Origin: Planomonospora_B alba | Lineage (GTDB): Bacteria > Actinomycetota > Actinomycetes > Streptosporangiales > Streptosporangiaceae | Reading direction: 5' to 3' | Length of the DNA: 64,000 bases | NCBI RefSeq assembly: GCF_039534085.1 | Contig: NZ_BAAAUT010000027.1 | Coordinates: forward strand, 37,456-101,455 | Program-made: the position numbers and the translations under genes | The notes under the pieces: generated by a model | Database searches by the model: none | Seen by the model: the letters and a program-made list of their open reading frames with translations, nothing else | What the model was told of the DNA's origin: nothing | Part shown: piece after piece, positions 24,874 to 33,526 of the stretch | Numbering within the stretch: position 1 is the stretch's first letter | How the letters are laid out: each line of letters begins with the position of its first letter

Positions 24874-26079
24874 TCAGCGCACCCTCCCGAAGAACGCGCG
24901 CACGTCCTCGACCAGCGCCTGCGGCTCCTCCATCGCCAGGAAGTGACCGCCCCGGCCCAGCTCCCTCCAGTGCACCACCTCATGGTCACGCTCGGCCCAG
25001 CGCCGGACGGTGACGTCGTGGGCGGAGACCAGCACGCCGGTCGGCACCGTCCCGCGCGCGGCCGACGCCCAGCCGCCCTCCCCGTCCTGCCCCGCCGCGG
25101 CGTCCCCGCCGTCCCGCCCCCCGCTCCAGGCGTCCGCCGACACCTCCTCGTAGTAGATCTGCGCCGACGACCCGGCCGTGCCCGTCAGCCAGTACAGCGA
25201 GACACCGGTCAGGATGCGGTCGCGCCCGACGCTGTCCTCCGGCAGCCCCTCCTCCGGGTAGGTGAGCTCCTTGAACTTCTCCACGATCCAGGCCAGCTGC
25301 CCGACCGGCGAGTCGTGCAGACCGTAGGCCACCGTCTGCGGCCGCTTGGAGTTGCACTGCAGGTAGCCGTCGTTGAAGTCCTGCATCGCCTGCCAGCGCC
25401 GCCGCTCGACCTGCGACAGGCCCTCCATCTCGCCCTCCTGCCCGGCCGGGAAGGTCACCAGGGCGTTGACGTGGACCCCGGCGACCCGATCGGGCGCCCG
25501 CCTGCCCATCTCCGGCCCCACCCACGCGCCGGCGTCGTAGCCCTGCACGCCGTAGCGCCCGTACCCCAGCCGGGACATCAGCTCCACCAGCAGAGCGGCC
25601 ATCCGCGCGACGTTCATGCCCGGCCCGGCCAGCGGCGTGGAGAACCCGAAGCCCGGCAGCGACGGGATCACCAGGTGGAAGGCGTCGGCCGCCTCTCCGC
25701 CGTGCGCCCGCGGGTCCGACAGCGGCCCGATGACGTCGAGGAAGTCCGTGACCCCGCCCGGCCAGCCGTGCAGCAGCACCAGCGGCAGCGCGTCCGGCTC
25801 GGGCGAGCGCACATGCAGGAAATGGACGTTCTGCCCGTCGATCGCGGCCAGGTACTGCGGGTAGCCGTTGAGCACCGCCTCGTGCGCCCGCCAGTCGTAG
25901 CCGGTGCGCCAGTACTCGGCCAGCTCCCTCAGGTAGCCCACCGGCACCCCCCGGCTCCAGCCCACCCCCGGCAGCTCGTCCGGCCAGCGCGTGTTCGCCA
26001 GCCGGGCGCGCAGGTCGTCCAGCTGCGCCTGCGGGATGTCGATGCGGAAAGGACGGATGTCACCTCGCGGATTCGTCAT
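24874..26079 (-). CDS. Epoxide hydrolase (EHN plus alpha/beta hydrolase)
   Basis: 401 residues. The N-terminal EHN domain (1-110) opens IRPFRIDIPQAQLDDLRARLANTRWP, and contains the standard GVPVGYLRELAEYWRTGYDWRAHEA. The hydrolase core has HGWPGG (oxyanion, HGWP), nucleophile D182 in GYDAGAWVG, and C-terminal catalytic His in GRGGHFLAMEEP. Microsomal-type epoxide hydrolases add water to epoxides through an aspartyl ester. An insertion rich in Gly/Asp (about 322-340) precedes the last strand. The gene stands alone; a 17-bp palindrome sits 24 bp upstream. Confidence 0.9.
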   Translation of the reverse strand: MTNPRGDIRPFRIDIPQAQLDDLRARLANTRWPDELPGVGWSRGVPVGYLRELAEYWRTGYDWRAHEAVLNGYPQYLAAIDGQNVHFLHVRSPEPDALPLVLLHGWPGGVTDFLDVIGPLSDPRAHGGEAADAFHLVIPSLPGFGFSTPLAGPGMNVARMAALLVELMSRLGYGRYGVQGYDAGAWVGPEMGRRAPDRVAGVHVNALVTFPAGQEGEMEGLSQVERRRWQAMQDFNDGYLQCNSKRPQTVAYGLHDSPVGQLAWIVEKFKELTYPEEGLPEDSVGRDRILTGVSLYWLTGTAGSSAQIYYEEVSADAWSGGRDGGDAAAGQDGEGGWASAARGTVPTGVLVSAHDVTVRRWAERDHEVVHWRELGRGGHFLAMEEPQALVEDVRAFFGRVR

Positions 26080-26102
26080 GCCCGCGACCCTAGGATCCGC
26101 TA

Positions 26103-26119
26103 AGGTCAGAACCTGACCT
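26103..26119. promoter_or_regulatory. Operator-like palindrome upstream of the epoxide hydrolase gene
   Basis: AGGTCAG (26103-26109) and CTGACCT (26113-26119) are perfect inverted repeats around AAC. It lies in the promoter region of the minus-strand epoxide hydrolase. No regulator gene is adjacent. Confidence 0.45.
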
Positions 26120-26188
26120 GAGCACCCGGCGGCCCGGACGCCCCGGCCCGGCACGGCCGTCGCCGCGACCGCGTACGCGCGCCCCGGG

Positions 26189-27040
26189 TCACGACCGCAC
26201 GACCGCCACCGGGCAGCGGGCGTGGTGCAGGACGCCGCGGCTGACCGAGCCCAGCAGCACCGCCCCGACCGCGCCGCGCCCGTGAGAGCCCACCACCACC
26301 AGGTCGGCCCCGCCGGACACCTCGCCCAGCGCCTCCACCGGATGCGCCTGCCGGACGTCCTCCACCAACTGCACCCGCGGGTACCTCTCCCGCCACGCCC
26401 GGAGCCTGCCCTCGGCCACGCGCCGCTGCTCGGCCCGGATCCCGTCCAGGTCGTAGACGATCTCCGGCGCGAAGGCGTGCGCCGGCAGCTGCCAGGCGTA
26501 GACCGCCCGCAGCACCGCGCCGCGCAGCGCCGCCTGCTCGAAGGCGTAGGCCAGCGCCGGCTCGCACGCCGGCGAGTCGTCGAACCCCACGGCGACCTCA
26601 CCGCGCACCGACGGCGGCACGGACCGCACCACCACCACCGGGCGGTGCACGTGCCCGGCCACGTGCATGCTCACCGAGCCGAGCACCGCTCCCGCGAACC
26701 CGCCCAGCCCCCGGCTGCCGATCACCAGCGCGGCGGCCGCCTCCGCCTGCTCGCGCAGCACCACCGCCGGCGCCCCTTGCAGCACCCGGGTGGTGACCTC
26801 CAGGCCCGGCCGGCGCCGCAGCGCGGCCGCCTCCGCCTGGGCCAGGACCTTCTCCGCCGCCCGGTTCAGCGTGTCGGGCAGATCCGGACGGGGGAAGCGG
26901 ACGATCTCGTACGGCCAGCGCTCCACGGCGCAGACCACGCGCAGCGGCACCCCCCTGCGGGAGGCGTCGTCGGCCGCCCACTCCACGGCCGCCGTCCCGG
27001 CGGGCGACCCGTCCGTGCCCGCGACGATGATCTGCTCCAC
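26189..27040 (-). CDS. Tandem universal stress protein (two UspA domains)
   Basis: 283 residues from GTG 27040 (AGGAGG five bases upstream). Domain 1 (3-140) begins IIVAGTDGSPAGTAAVEWA and has the ATP-binding loop GSRGLGGFAGAVLGSVS; domain 2 (150-283) has VGFDDSPACEPALAYA and GSHGRGAVGAVLLGSVS. Both keep the G-2x-G-9x-G-S/T pattern, so ATP binding is expected. Cytoplasmic stress protein of the hypoxia/dormancy type found in actinobacteria. Apparently monocistronic. Confidence 0.93.
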   Translation of the reverse strand: MEQIIVAGTDGSPAGTAAVEWAADDASRRGVPLRVVCAVERWPYEIVRFPRPDLPDTLNRAAEKVLAQAEAAALRRRPGLEVTTRVLQGAPAVVLREQAEAAAALVIGSRGLGGFAGAVLGSVSMHVAGHVHRPVVVVRSVPPSVRGEVAVGFDDSPACEPALAYAFEQAALRGAVLRAVYAWQLPAHAFAPEIVYDLDGIRAEQRRVAEGRLRAWRERYPRVQLVEDVRQAHPVEALGEVSGGADLVVVGSHGRGAVGAVLLGSVSRGVLHHARCPVAVVRS

Positions 27041-27173
27041 CGCTCCTCCTTCTCCCCCTCCATCCCACCCCCGCCGCCCGCGCCCGCGCCAGACCGTACG
27101 CCCCCGCCCCGCGCCGCGAACGGCGCCGAGGCCCCGCAGGAGGGACCGGCGGCGGGGCCCGGACGGGCCCGCC

Positions 27174-28724
27174 TCAGTCGTCCCAGGCGGGCGAGAACCG
27201 CGCCTTCCACCCGCCCGGCAGCCGCACCGTGCGCCAGGAGGCGCTGAAGCGGGGCGGCCGCGCCCCGGAGTAGACCACCAGCAGCCGCTCACCGGCCTCC
27301 AGCGCCTGCCGCACCCGCACCGGCGGCCGCCGGTGGAACCCCCGGGCCAGCCCCTGCGACCGGCAGCCCAGCAGATAGCCGATCTGCACCCCCGACTGCC
27401 CGTAGACCATGCACGGCCCCCGCACGCCCAGGCGCCGCAGCTCCTCCACCGCCAGCCCCACCCGCTCCCGGCTCTCGAACGCGATGGCCGACATGCGGTA
27501 CGCGTAACCGCCCTGCAGCACGAAGTGCGCCAGCAGGCCCGCACCCGCGAACACCACCGCCGCCCGCCGCAGCGGCGCCCGGCCCCACCGCACCAGCGCG
27601 ATCACCCCCGCGGCGACCGGCAGCGCCGCCAGCGCGTACGCCGGCATGAGGAACCGCGGCGCCGCGTACCCGACATAGAACAGGTACGGCGCCGCGACCG
27701 CCACCGCCAGCACCGCCGCCAGCAGCAGCGGCCCGGGACCGCGCCGCTCCCGCCGGGCCGCGTACAGGCCGAACGCCCCCACCAGCGGAATCGCCAGCCA
27801 CCACACCAGCGCCACGACCGAAACCGGCCCGCAGTCGGTACCCCACCGGCACAGCGACGGCCCGTCCAGCGCACGGGCGTGCTCGACCACCGACAGCGCC
27901 GGCCCCGTCAGGTTCGCCTCCCCGGCGGCACGCATCCGGGCGGCCGCACCGCCGTAGCGCACCACCGCCTCCACCAGCCACTCGCCCCAGCCGGCGGCCA
28001 GCCCCGCCGCGACCGCCGCGCACTCCCGCCACCGGCGCGGCCGCGCCACCAGCGCCGCGACCACCAGCACCGCCGCCACGACCAGCGCGTCCGACGGCCG
28101 CACCAGCGCCACGAACGCCGTCACCGCCGCCAGCGCCGCCGCCGTCGCCCACCCGCGGCCCGGCAGGCACAGCAGGCCCGCGGCCGCCACCGCGCCGAGC
28201 GCCACGTACAGGTTCGGCATGACCTCGTTGCCGTAGAACAGCGACAGCCAGCAACCGGAGAACAGCAGCGCGGCCAGCGGCGCCGTGTACCCCGGCCGCA
28301 CCCGCGTCCACACGCCGAAGGCCGCCAGCAGCCCCAGCGACGACAGCGCCGTCATGTACAACCGCAGCACCACCACCGAATCGGTCAGCGCCGTCACCGG
28401 CGCCACCAGCAGCGGCATGCCCTGCGCGCGCGGCGCGCTGAACTCCGCCGGCGGCGCGTGCCCGGAGAACTGGCTGGCGTAGATCGCCTCGTCCCAGCCG
28501 ATCCCCATCCGCGCCGAGACGATCGTCAGCTGCGCCACCGCGTACACCGCGGCGACCAGGCCGAGCGCCGCGACCGGGCCCGGCAGCCCGCCGCGCGCCC
28601 TCCCGGACGGCGGCCGGCGGCGGGCGGGCCCGCGCGCGGGACCACCCGGCGCCGCCACCCGGCCCGGCCGCGCCGCCGGGCGCTCCTCCAGAACGCCGTC
28701 CTGCCCGGCCTCCGACGCCGCCAT
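27174..28724 (-). CDS. Polytopic GT-C glycosyltransferase (ArnT/PMT-like)
   Basis: 516 residues, GGGGAGG before ATG 28724. A Pro/Arg-rich cytoplasmic N-terminus (1-48) is followed by about ten membrane helices. After TM1 the first extracytoplasmic loop reads MGIGWDEAIYASQFSGH, with the Asp/Glu pair typical of GT-C enzymes that use polyprenyl-phosphate sugars. A soluble C-terminal domain (about 410-516) contains VYGQSGVQIGYLLGCRS. Likely transfers a sugar to an envelope acceptor on the outer face of the membrane; donor and acceptor are unknown. The 133 bp upstream of the next gene (USP) hold nothing notable. Confidence 0.8.
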   Translation of the reverse strand: MAASEAGQDGVLEERPAARPGRVAAPGGPARGPARRRPPSGRARGGLPGPVAALGLVAAVYAVAQLTIVSARMGIGWDEAIYASQFSGHAPPAEFSAPRAQGMPLLVAPVTALTDSVVVLRLYMTALSSLGLLAAFGVWTRVRPGYTAPLAALLFSGCWLSLFYGNEVMPNLYVALGAVAAAGLLCLPGRGWATAAALAAVTAFVALVRPSDALVVAAVLVVAALVARPRRWRECAAVAAGLAAGWGEWLVEAVVRYGGAAARMRAAGEANLTGPALSVVEHARALDGPSLCRWGTDCGPVSVVALVWWLAIPLVGAFGLYAARRERRGPGPLLLAAVLAVAVAAPYLFYVGYAAPRFLMPAYALAALPVAAGVIALVRWGRAPLRRAAVVFAGAGLLAHFVLQGGYAYRMSAIAFESRERVGLAVEELRRLGVRGPCMVYGQSGVQIGYLLGCRSQGLARGFHRRPPVRVRQALEAGERLLVVYSGARPPRFSASWRTVRLPGGWKARFSPAWDD

Positions 28725-29028
28725 GCCCGCCTCCCCTGGGTCCTGCCCGTCCTTCCCTCGGCCCGGACCCCGGCGTCCCCGGGGGAGACGTACGGCGCAG
28801 CGGACGACGGGGTGGCCCGGCCGCAGGTGCGATACCCGGGCCCGGCCGTCCGCATGGCCCGGCCCGCGCCAAGGTTCCCCCCGGAAAAGACCCCGGCCCC
28901 TTCTCCCCGGGGGCACGGGGAGGCGAGGACACCCCCGCCGCGCACCGGCGCGCCGCGCGCCCGGGCACGCGGCGCGCCAGTACCTGCCCCCTGGAATCTC
29001 GTCCCAGATATGGGATATTGTCTCCGAC
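28725..29028. other. Divergent intergenic region, mostly featureless
   Basis: 304 bp between the membrane glycosyltransferase and the XRE-cupin regulator. It holds the regulatory site at 29002-29015 near its right end. The remainder is GC-rich with scattered short inverted repeats, and I see no gene in it. Confidence 0.5.
29002..29015. promoter_or_regulatory. Palindrome in the promoter of the XRE-cupin gene
   Basis: TCCCA / TGGGA with a 4-bp spacer, within the AT-rich run GATATGGGATATTGT just upstream of ATG 29029. Probable autoregulatory site. Confidence 0.4.
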
Positions 29029-29637
29029 ATGAGAAACGGTGCCGGGGGAACACACCCCGACCACCCCACCCCCGACCACCCCGACCCGCTGGAGACCCGC
29101 CTCGCCGCCCGCCTCGCCCGGCTGCGAGTCGAACACGGCTGGTCGCTCGACGACCTCGCCCACCGCACCGGGATCAGCCGCTCCACCCTGTCCCGCCTCG
29201 AACGCGCGCAGATCAGCCCGACCGCCGCCCTGCTCGGCCGCCTGTGCGCCGCCTACGGCCGCACCATGTCCCGGCTCCTGGCCGAGGTCGAGACCACCCC
29301 CTCCCACCTCGTCCGCGCCGACCGCCAGCCCGTCTGGCACGACGAGACCTCCGGCTTCACCCGCCGCTCGGTCTCCCCGCCCCACACCGGCCTGCGCGGC
29401 GAGATCATCGAAGGCATCCTGCGCCCCGGCGCCGACATCTCCTACGACGCCCCGCCCGTCCCCGGCCTCGAACAGCACATCTGGGTCCTCGACGGGACCC
29501 TCCACGTCACCGCCGACGACCACACCCACGACCTCCGCGCCGGCGACTGCCTCCGCTTCCGCCTGTGGGGCCGCTCCCGCTTCCACTGCCCCGGCCCGCA
29601 GCCCGTCCGCTACGCCGTAATGATCATCCTGCCCTGA
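29029..29637 (+). CDS. XRE-family regulator with C-terminal cupin
   Basis: 202 residues. HTH_3 domain at about 22-80 (LRVEHGWSLDDLAHRTGISRSTLSRLERAQISPTA, interrupted here only for length: key residues Leu-Ala-x3-Gly-Ile-Ser). Cupin_2 barrel at about 125-198 with GADISYDAPPVPGLEQHIWVL and LRAGDCLRFRLWG. This combination is common in regulators of small detoxification operons. No Shine-Dalgarno is visible, so the mRNA may be leaderless. The next gene, a GNAT acetyltransferase, starts 26 bp downstream and is likely co-transcribed. Confidence 0.88.
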   Translation: MRNGAGGTHPDHPTPDHPDPLETRLAARLARLRVEHGWSLDDLAHRTGISRSTLSRLERAQISPTAALLGRLCAAYGRTMSRLLAEVETTPSHLVRADRQPVWHDETSGFTRRSVSPPHTGLRGEIIEGILRPGADISYDAPPVPGLEQHIWVLDGTLHVTADDHTHDLRAGDCLRFRLWGRSRFHCPGPQPVRYAVMIILP

Positions 29638-29663
29638 CCCCGCGCCCCGAGGACCCCCGCACC

Positions 29664-30191
29664 ATGACCACCACGACCACCATCGCGCCCCTGTCCCCCG
29701 CCGGCTTCCACCACAGCGTCGACGACCTGGCCGCCCTCCTGGCCGACACCGTCGCCGACGGCTCCTCCCTCGGCTTCCTGTCCCCCCTCGACCACGCCAC
29801 CGCCGCCGCCTGGTGGCACGCCCAGGCCCCCGCCGTCACCGACGGCACCCTCACCGTCTGGGCCGCCCACCACCTCGGACGCCTCACCGGCACCGTCAGC
29901 CTCTACCGCGAACGCAAACCCAACGGCGCCCACCGCGCCGAGATCGTCAAACTGATGGTCCACCGCCACGCCCGCCGCCACGGACTGGCCCGCCGCCTGC
30001 TGGCCACCGCCGAACACGCCGCCGCCCAGGCCGGGATCACCCTCCTGCTCCTGGACACCGAGACCGGCAGCGCCGCCGAACACCTCTACACCGCCGCGGG
30101 CTGGACCCGCTACGGCATCGTCCCCGACTACGCCGCCGACCCGGCCGGCACCCCGCGCGACTGCAGCTTCTTCTACAAGGAGCTGCGCTGA
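29664..30191 (+). CDS. GNAT-family N-acetyltransferase
   Basis: 175 residues. Acetyl-CoA-binding motif A is VKLMVHRHARRHGLARRLLATAE (the R-x-x-G-x-A/G loop is RRHGLA), followed by LLLLDTETGSAAEHLYTAAGW, the standard motif B. The N-terminus FHHSVDDLAALLADTVADG and the C-terminal SFFYKELR match small-molecule acetyltransferases of actinobacteria. Acceptor unknown. Probably cotranscribed with the XRE-cupin regulator, which would make it that regulator's target. Confidence 0.9.
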   Translation: MTTTTTIAPLSPAGFHHSVDDLAALLADTVADGSSLGFLSPLDHATAAAWWHAQAPAVTDGTLTVWAAHHLGRLTGTVSLYRERKPNGAHRAEIVKLMVHRHARRHGLARRLLATAEHAAAQAGITLLLLDTETGSAAEHLYTAAGWTRYGIVPDYAADPAGTPRDCSFFYKELR

Positions 30192-30219
30192 CCTGCGGCC
30201 CCTGCTCAGCCGGCCCCTT

Positions 30220-30726
30220 TCAGTACGCCACCGGGGCGACGGACACGTCGTCCCCCGCGCACGTCACCTCCTCCGCCCGCAACCGCTCCGGCGGACGGGT
30301 GAAGACCTTCAGCAGATCCACCTGGTGCACCGTGCCGACCATCCGGCCCGTCACCGGATCGATCACCGGCAGCTGCCGGAGCCGCCGCTCGTGCATCAAC
30401 CGCGCCGCCTCCCGCACCGGCGTGCCCGGCGTCACCGTCACCGCCGGAGCCGTCATCAGCTCCGCGGCCACCGCCCCCGCCGCCTTGCGGTGCTCCTGCC
30501 GCCGCCCGCGCCCGTCGCAGACCGACACGCCGTGCCGCACCCGGTCGGCCTCCTTCAGCAGCAGGTCGTCCTGCGAGACCACCCCCACCGGCCGCCGGCC
30601 GGCGTCCACCACCGCCACCGCGCCCACCGCGAACCGCCTCATCACCGCGATGACCTCGGCGAACGGCGCGTTCAACGGCACCGCGATCGCGACCCGGCCC
30701 ATCACGTCCCGCACCCGCGTACGCAT
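30220..30726 (-). CDS. CBS-domain-pair protein
   Basis: 168 residues, GGAGG before ATG 30726. CBS1 (6-60) carries RVRDVMGRVAIAVPLNAPFAEVIAVM and PVGVVSQDDLL; CBS2 (about 95-150) carries VAAELMTAPAVTVTPGTPV and LPVIDPVTGRMVGTVHQVDLL. The two CBS motifs form a Bateman module that binds adenine nucleotides. Stand-alone proteins of this kind are often linked with universal stress proteins; a USP lies 3.2 kb away. Function not further defined. Confidence 0.92.
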   Translation of the reverse strand: MRTRVRDVMGRVAIAVPLNAPFAEVIAVMRRFAVGAVAVVDAGRRPVGVVSQDDLLLKEADRVRHGVSVCDGRGRRQEHRKAAGAVAAELMTAPAVTVTPGTPVREAARLMHERRLRQLPVIDPVTGRMVGTVHQVDLLKVFTRPPERLRAEEVTCAGDDVSVAPVAY

Positions 30727-31000
30727 GGCCGACCTCCTTCCGTCCCGCACGGCCGCCCCGGCCGGCGCACCTCCCATCCTGCGCACCCCCGGCGCCGTAC
30801 GGCAGAGCGGAACGTCACCGCCGCGACGGACCACGGTCCCGCCTTCCACCGACCCCGGACCCCCGTCCTCCCGGAGCCCCCGCCCGCAAAACCCCGGCCA
30901 CGGCACCCCCACGATCGCCCCCGGCCGCGCGACCACCCCACCGGCGCGGGAACAACGGACAACACACCCGCCGCCACGGCACACACCACCGGGAAGACCC

Positions 31001-32053
31001 ATGACCAGCACCATGCTCGCCGGACGACTCGACGTCGCCACCAAGACCTTCGCCCTGGAACACGTCCCCGTCCCCGAACCCGGCCCCGGCCAGGTCCGCA
31101 TCCGGGTCAAGGCCGCCGGAGTCTGCCTGTCCGACGTCCACCTCATCGACGGCAGCCTCAACCCCCTGTTCCTGGCCGGGGACAAGGTCACCCTCGGTCA
31201 CGAGGTCTCCGGCGTCGTCGACGCCCTCGGCCCCGACGTCCCCACCGGCTGGAGCCCCGGACAGCGCGTCCTGCTCAACGCCGGGGAACGCTGCGGCCGC
31301 TGCCCCAACTGCGTGCGCTTCATCGACCCCTGCCTGCAGGTGCGCACCCGCGGCGTCGACTACGACGGCGGCTGGGCCGAATACGCCCTGGCCACCCACC
31401 ACACCCTCGTCGCCATCCCCGACAACCTGCCCTTCGAACAGGCCGCCATCATCCCCGACGCCGTCTCCACCCCCTGGGCGGCCATCGTCGCCACCGGCAG
31501 GGCGCAGCCCGCCCGGCCCGTCGGCGTGTGGGGCGTCGGAGGACTCGGCGCGCACGCCGTACAGCTGCTGCGCATCATCGGCGCCGCCCCCGTCATCGCC
31601 GCCGACCCCCTGCCCGCCGCCCGCGACCGCGCCCTGGAGTTCGGCGCCGACACCGCCCTCGACCCCGCCGCCCCCGACTTCACCGACCGGATGCTGGCCG
31701 CCACCGCAGGCCGGGGCCTCGACCTGGCCCTGGACTTCGCCGGCGTGCCCGCCGTACGCGAGCAGGCCGTCTCCTGCCTGGCCCCCGGCGGCAGGCTCGC
31801 CCTCGTCGGCCTCGTCCCCGCTCCCCTGACCGTCACCGAGAGCATCCGCTTCAGCTACCTCGGCCAGCAGATCCTCGGCCACTACGGCTCGGCCCCCGAG
31901 CACGTCACCCAGCTCGTCGACCTCACCCGCCACCACCGCCTCGACCTGGCCCGCTCCATCAGCGGCACCCTCCCCCTCGCCGAGGCCGCCGCCGCGGTGG
32001 ACCGCCTGACCCGCAAGGAGGGCGACCCCATCCGCCTCATCCTCACGCCCTGA
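31001..32053 (+). CDS. Zinc-dependent alcohol dehydrogenase (MDR family)
   Basis: 350 residues. N-terminal GroES-like catalytic domain: Cys ligand in AAGVCLSDVHLIDG, GHEVSGVVDALGPDV (His/Glu zinc-ligand motif), and a structural-zinc loop CGRCPNCVRFIDPC. The Rossmann domain has GVWGVGGLGAHAVQLLRIIGA (GxGGxG) for NAD(P). The fourth structural-zinc Cys is displaced compared with CxxCxxC-x7-C, since only CGRC..C..C is seen here. Probably oxidises a primary or secondary alcohol. The upstream 274 bp separate it from the divergent CBS gene. Confidence 0.9.
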   Translation: MTSTMLAGRLDVATKTFALEHVPVPEPGPGQVRIRVKAAGVCLSDVHLIDGSLNPLFLAGDKVTLGHEVSGVVDALGPDVPTGWSPGQRVLLNAGERCGRCPNCVRFIDPCLQVRTRGVDYDGGWAEYALATHHTLVAIPDNLPFEQAAIIPDAVSTPWAAIVATGRAQPARPVGVWGVGGLGAHAVQLLRIIGAAPVIAADPLPAARDRALEFGADTALDPAAPDFTDRMLAATAGRGLDLALDFAGVPAVREQAVSCLAPGGRLALVGLVPAPLTVTESIRFSYLGQQILGHYGSAPEHVTQLVDLTRHHRLDLARSISGTLPLAEAAAAVDRLTRKEGDPIRLILTP

Positions 32054-32168
32054 CACGCCCGCGCCCCGGCCCGGTGCGGCCCGGCCGCCCGTACAGACGG
32101 TACAGGCGGCCGGAGCGAGCGAAGGGCGGGCGCGAGGCGCAGCCCGCCGCGCGCCCGGCGGGGCCCGA

Positions 32169-32201
32169 GGTCAGGCGGCGGTCAGGCGGCGGTCAGGCGG
32201 C
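32169..32201. repeat. Tandem repeat, 11 bp x 3, across a stop codon
   Basis: Three exact copies of GGTCAGGCGGC. The third contains the TCA that is the stop codon (on the minus strand) of the FMN/F420 split-barrel gene, so the gene's end lies within a recent short tandem duplication. Confidence 0.85.
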
Positions 32202-32657
32202 GTGCCAGCGGCCGCCGCTCATCAGCTCCCGCCCCTTGAGCTCGTTGACCTCCCGCCACGCCAGGATCCGCTCCGGGCGGATGCGGAAGTACAGGTAAGG
32301 GCTGCTCAGCTCCCGCGGGTCGAACCCCGTCTTGACGGCGAAGGCATCGCCCACCTCGGCCGACAGCTCACCGGGCCGCAGCGCCTCGGCCGTCCCCTCC
32401 ACCAGCACCACGTCGCGCGTCTCGCCGAGACCGACCCGCACCCGGCCCGTGGCCTGCAGGTTGCGGGCCGTCGGCGCCGAGGCGGCCGTGGCCACCAGCA
32501 GCGCCGAGCCGTCCCACAGGAACGACAGCGGCACCATGTACGGCTCACCGCCGTCCGCGGCGGCCGTCGCCACCCAGGCGTCGACATCGTGCTCGAACCG
32601 GCGCAGCGTGTCGGCCTTGCGCTGCTCGGACGTACGGGCGGGCGGAAGCGACGGCAT
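32193..32657 (-). CDS. Pyridoxamine-5'-phosphate-oxidase-like split-barrel protein (FMN/F420)
   Basis: 154 residues from ATG 32657 (GAGGAG nine bases upstream). The split-barrel core has EPYMVPLSFLWDGSALLVATAASAPTARNL, where the STPTARNL-like phrase contacts the flavin or F420 phosphate, then VRVGLGETRDVVLVEGTAE. The C-terminus reads PYLYFRIRPERILAWREVNE. In actinobacteria this group includes F420-dependent deazaflavin reductases; which cofactor is used cannot be told. Upstream 22 codons in frame lack a ribosome site and were left out. Confidence 0.88.
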   Translation of the reverse strand: MPSLPPARTSEQRKADTLRRFEHDVDAWVATAAADGGEPYMVPLSFLWDGSALLVATAASAPTARNLQATGRVRVGLGETRDVVLVEGTAEALRPGELSAEVGDAFAVKTGFDPRELSSPYLYFRIRPERILAWREVNELKGRELMSGGRWHAA

Positions 32658-32747
32658 CACGGACGACTCCTCAAGAAGATCGAAAAACCGGGCCGATGCT
32701 ACCGGCATCCCGCTCCGGCACCCCACGCCGACCGCTCACCCGACCGC

Positions 32748-33389
32748 TCACCCGGACGCCGGAGAACGCCCCAGTGCCATCTGCACCGCCAGGGCGCCCA
32801 GCACGGTCCCCATCACGTAACGCTGCACCCGCACCCACGACGGACGCCTGCCCAGGAACTCCGCCACCGACCCCGCCGTCAGCACGAACACCCCGTTGAC
32901 CGACACCGCCACCGCGATCTGCGTCAGCCCCAGCACCAGGCTCTGCCCCGCCACCCCGCCCCGCGCCGGGTCCACGAACTGCGGCAGCAGCGACACGTAC
33001 AGCACCGCGATCTTCGGGTTGAGCAGGGCCGTCAGCATCCCCATCGAGAACAATCTGCCCGTCCGCTCCGGTGCGAGCCCCCGCGGCGCGAAGACCGGCC
33101 CCGCACCCGGCCGCACCGCGCCCCACGCCAGCCACAGCAGGTAGCCGGCCCCCGCCACCTTGAGCACCGTGTACGCCGCCGGCACCGCCGCGAACACCGC
33201 CGTGATCCCCGCCACCACCGCCAGCAGGTAGACCCCGAAGGCGGCCGCCACCCCCGCCAGGGACACCAGGCCCGCCCGGCGTCCCTGCGCCAGCGAACGC
33301 GACACCAGATAGATCATGTTCGGGCCGGGGGTCAGCACCATCCCCAGCGCCACCGCCGCGATACCGGCCACGGCACCCACAGAGACCAT
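32748..33389 (-). CDS. LysE/RhtB-family amino-acid exporter
   Basis: 213 residues, six predicted membrane helices. The opening GMVLTPGPNMIYLVSRSLAQGRRAG is the LysE signature (TPGP-N). A second family phrase, LLNPKIAVLYVSLLPQFVDP, follows the third helix. Such proteins export amino acids, homoserine lactones or related metabolites. The start at ATG 33389 has a weak ribosome site (GATGG). Same strand as the DUF4180 gene, 137 bp downstream of its start side, probably an independent transcript. Confidence 0.92.
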   Translation of the reverse strand: MVSVGAVAGIAAVALGMVLTPGPNMIYLVSRSLAQGRRAGLVSLAGVAAAFGVYLLAVVAGITAVFAAVPAAYTVLKVAGAGYLLWLAWGAVRPGAGPVFAPRGLAPERTGRLFSMGMLTALLNPKIAVLYVSLLPQFVDPARGGVAGQSLVLGLTQIAVAVSVNGVFVLTAGSVAEFLGRRPSWVRVQRYVMGTVLGALAVQMALGRSPASG

Positions 33390-33526
33390 GCGGCCATCGT
33401 CGGCCACCACCCCATGGTCAGAGAACGGCCAATTCCGATCAATGGCCTTGAATCCCGGCCCCGACCGGGGCTCCCCCGCCCCGCCGTCCCCCCGCCGGAC
33501 TCCGCCCCCAGGCGGACCGGTCCCGA

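Noticed and set aside
26667..30191. An 1174-codon plus-strand open frame
   Set aside because: It crosses four well-supported genes on either strand and has only low-complexity Arg/Pro/His composition; a shadow.
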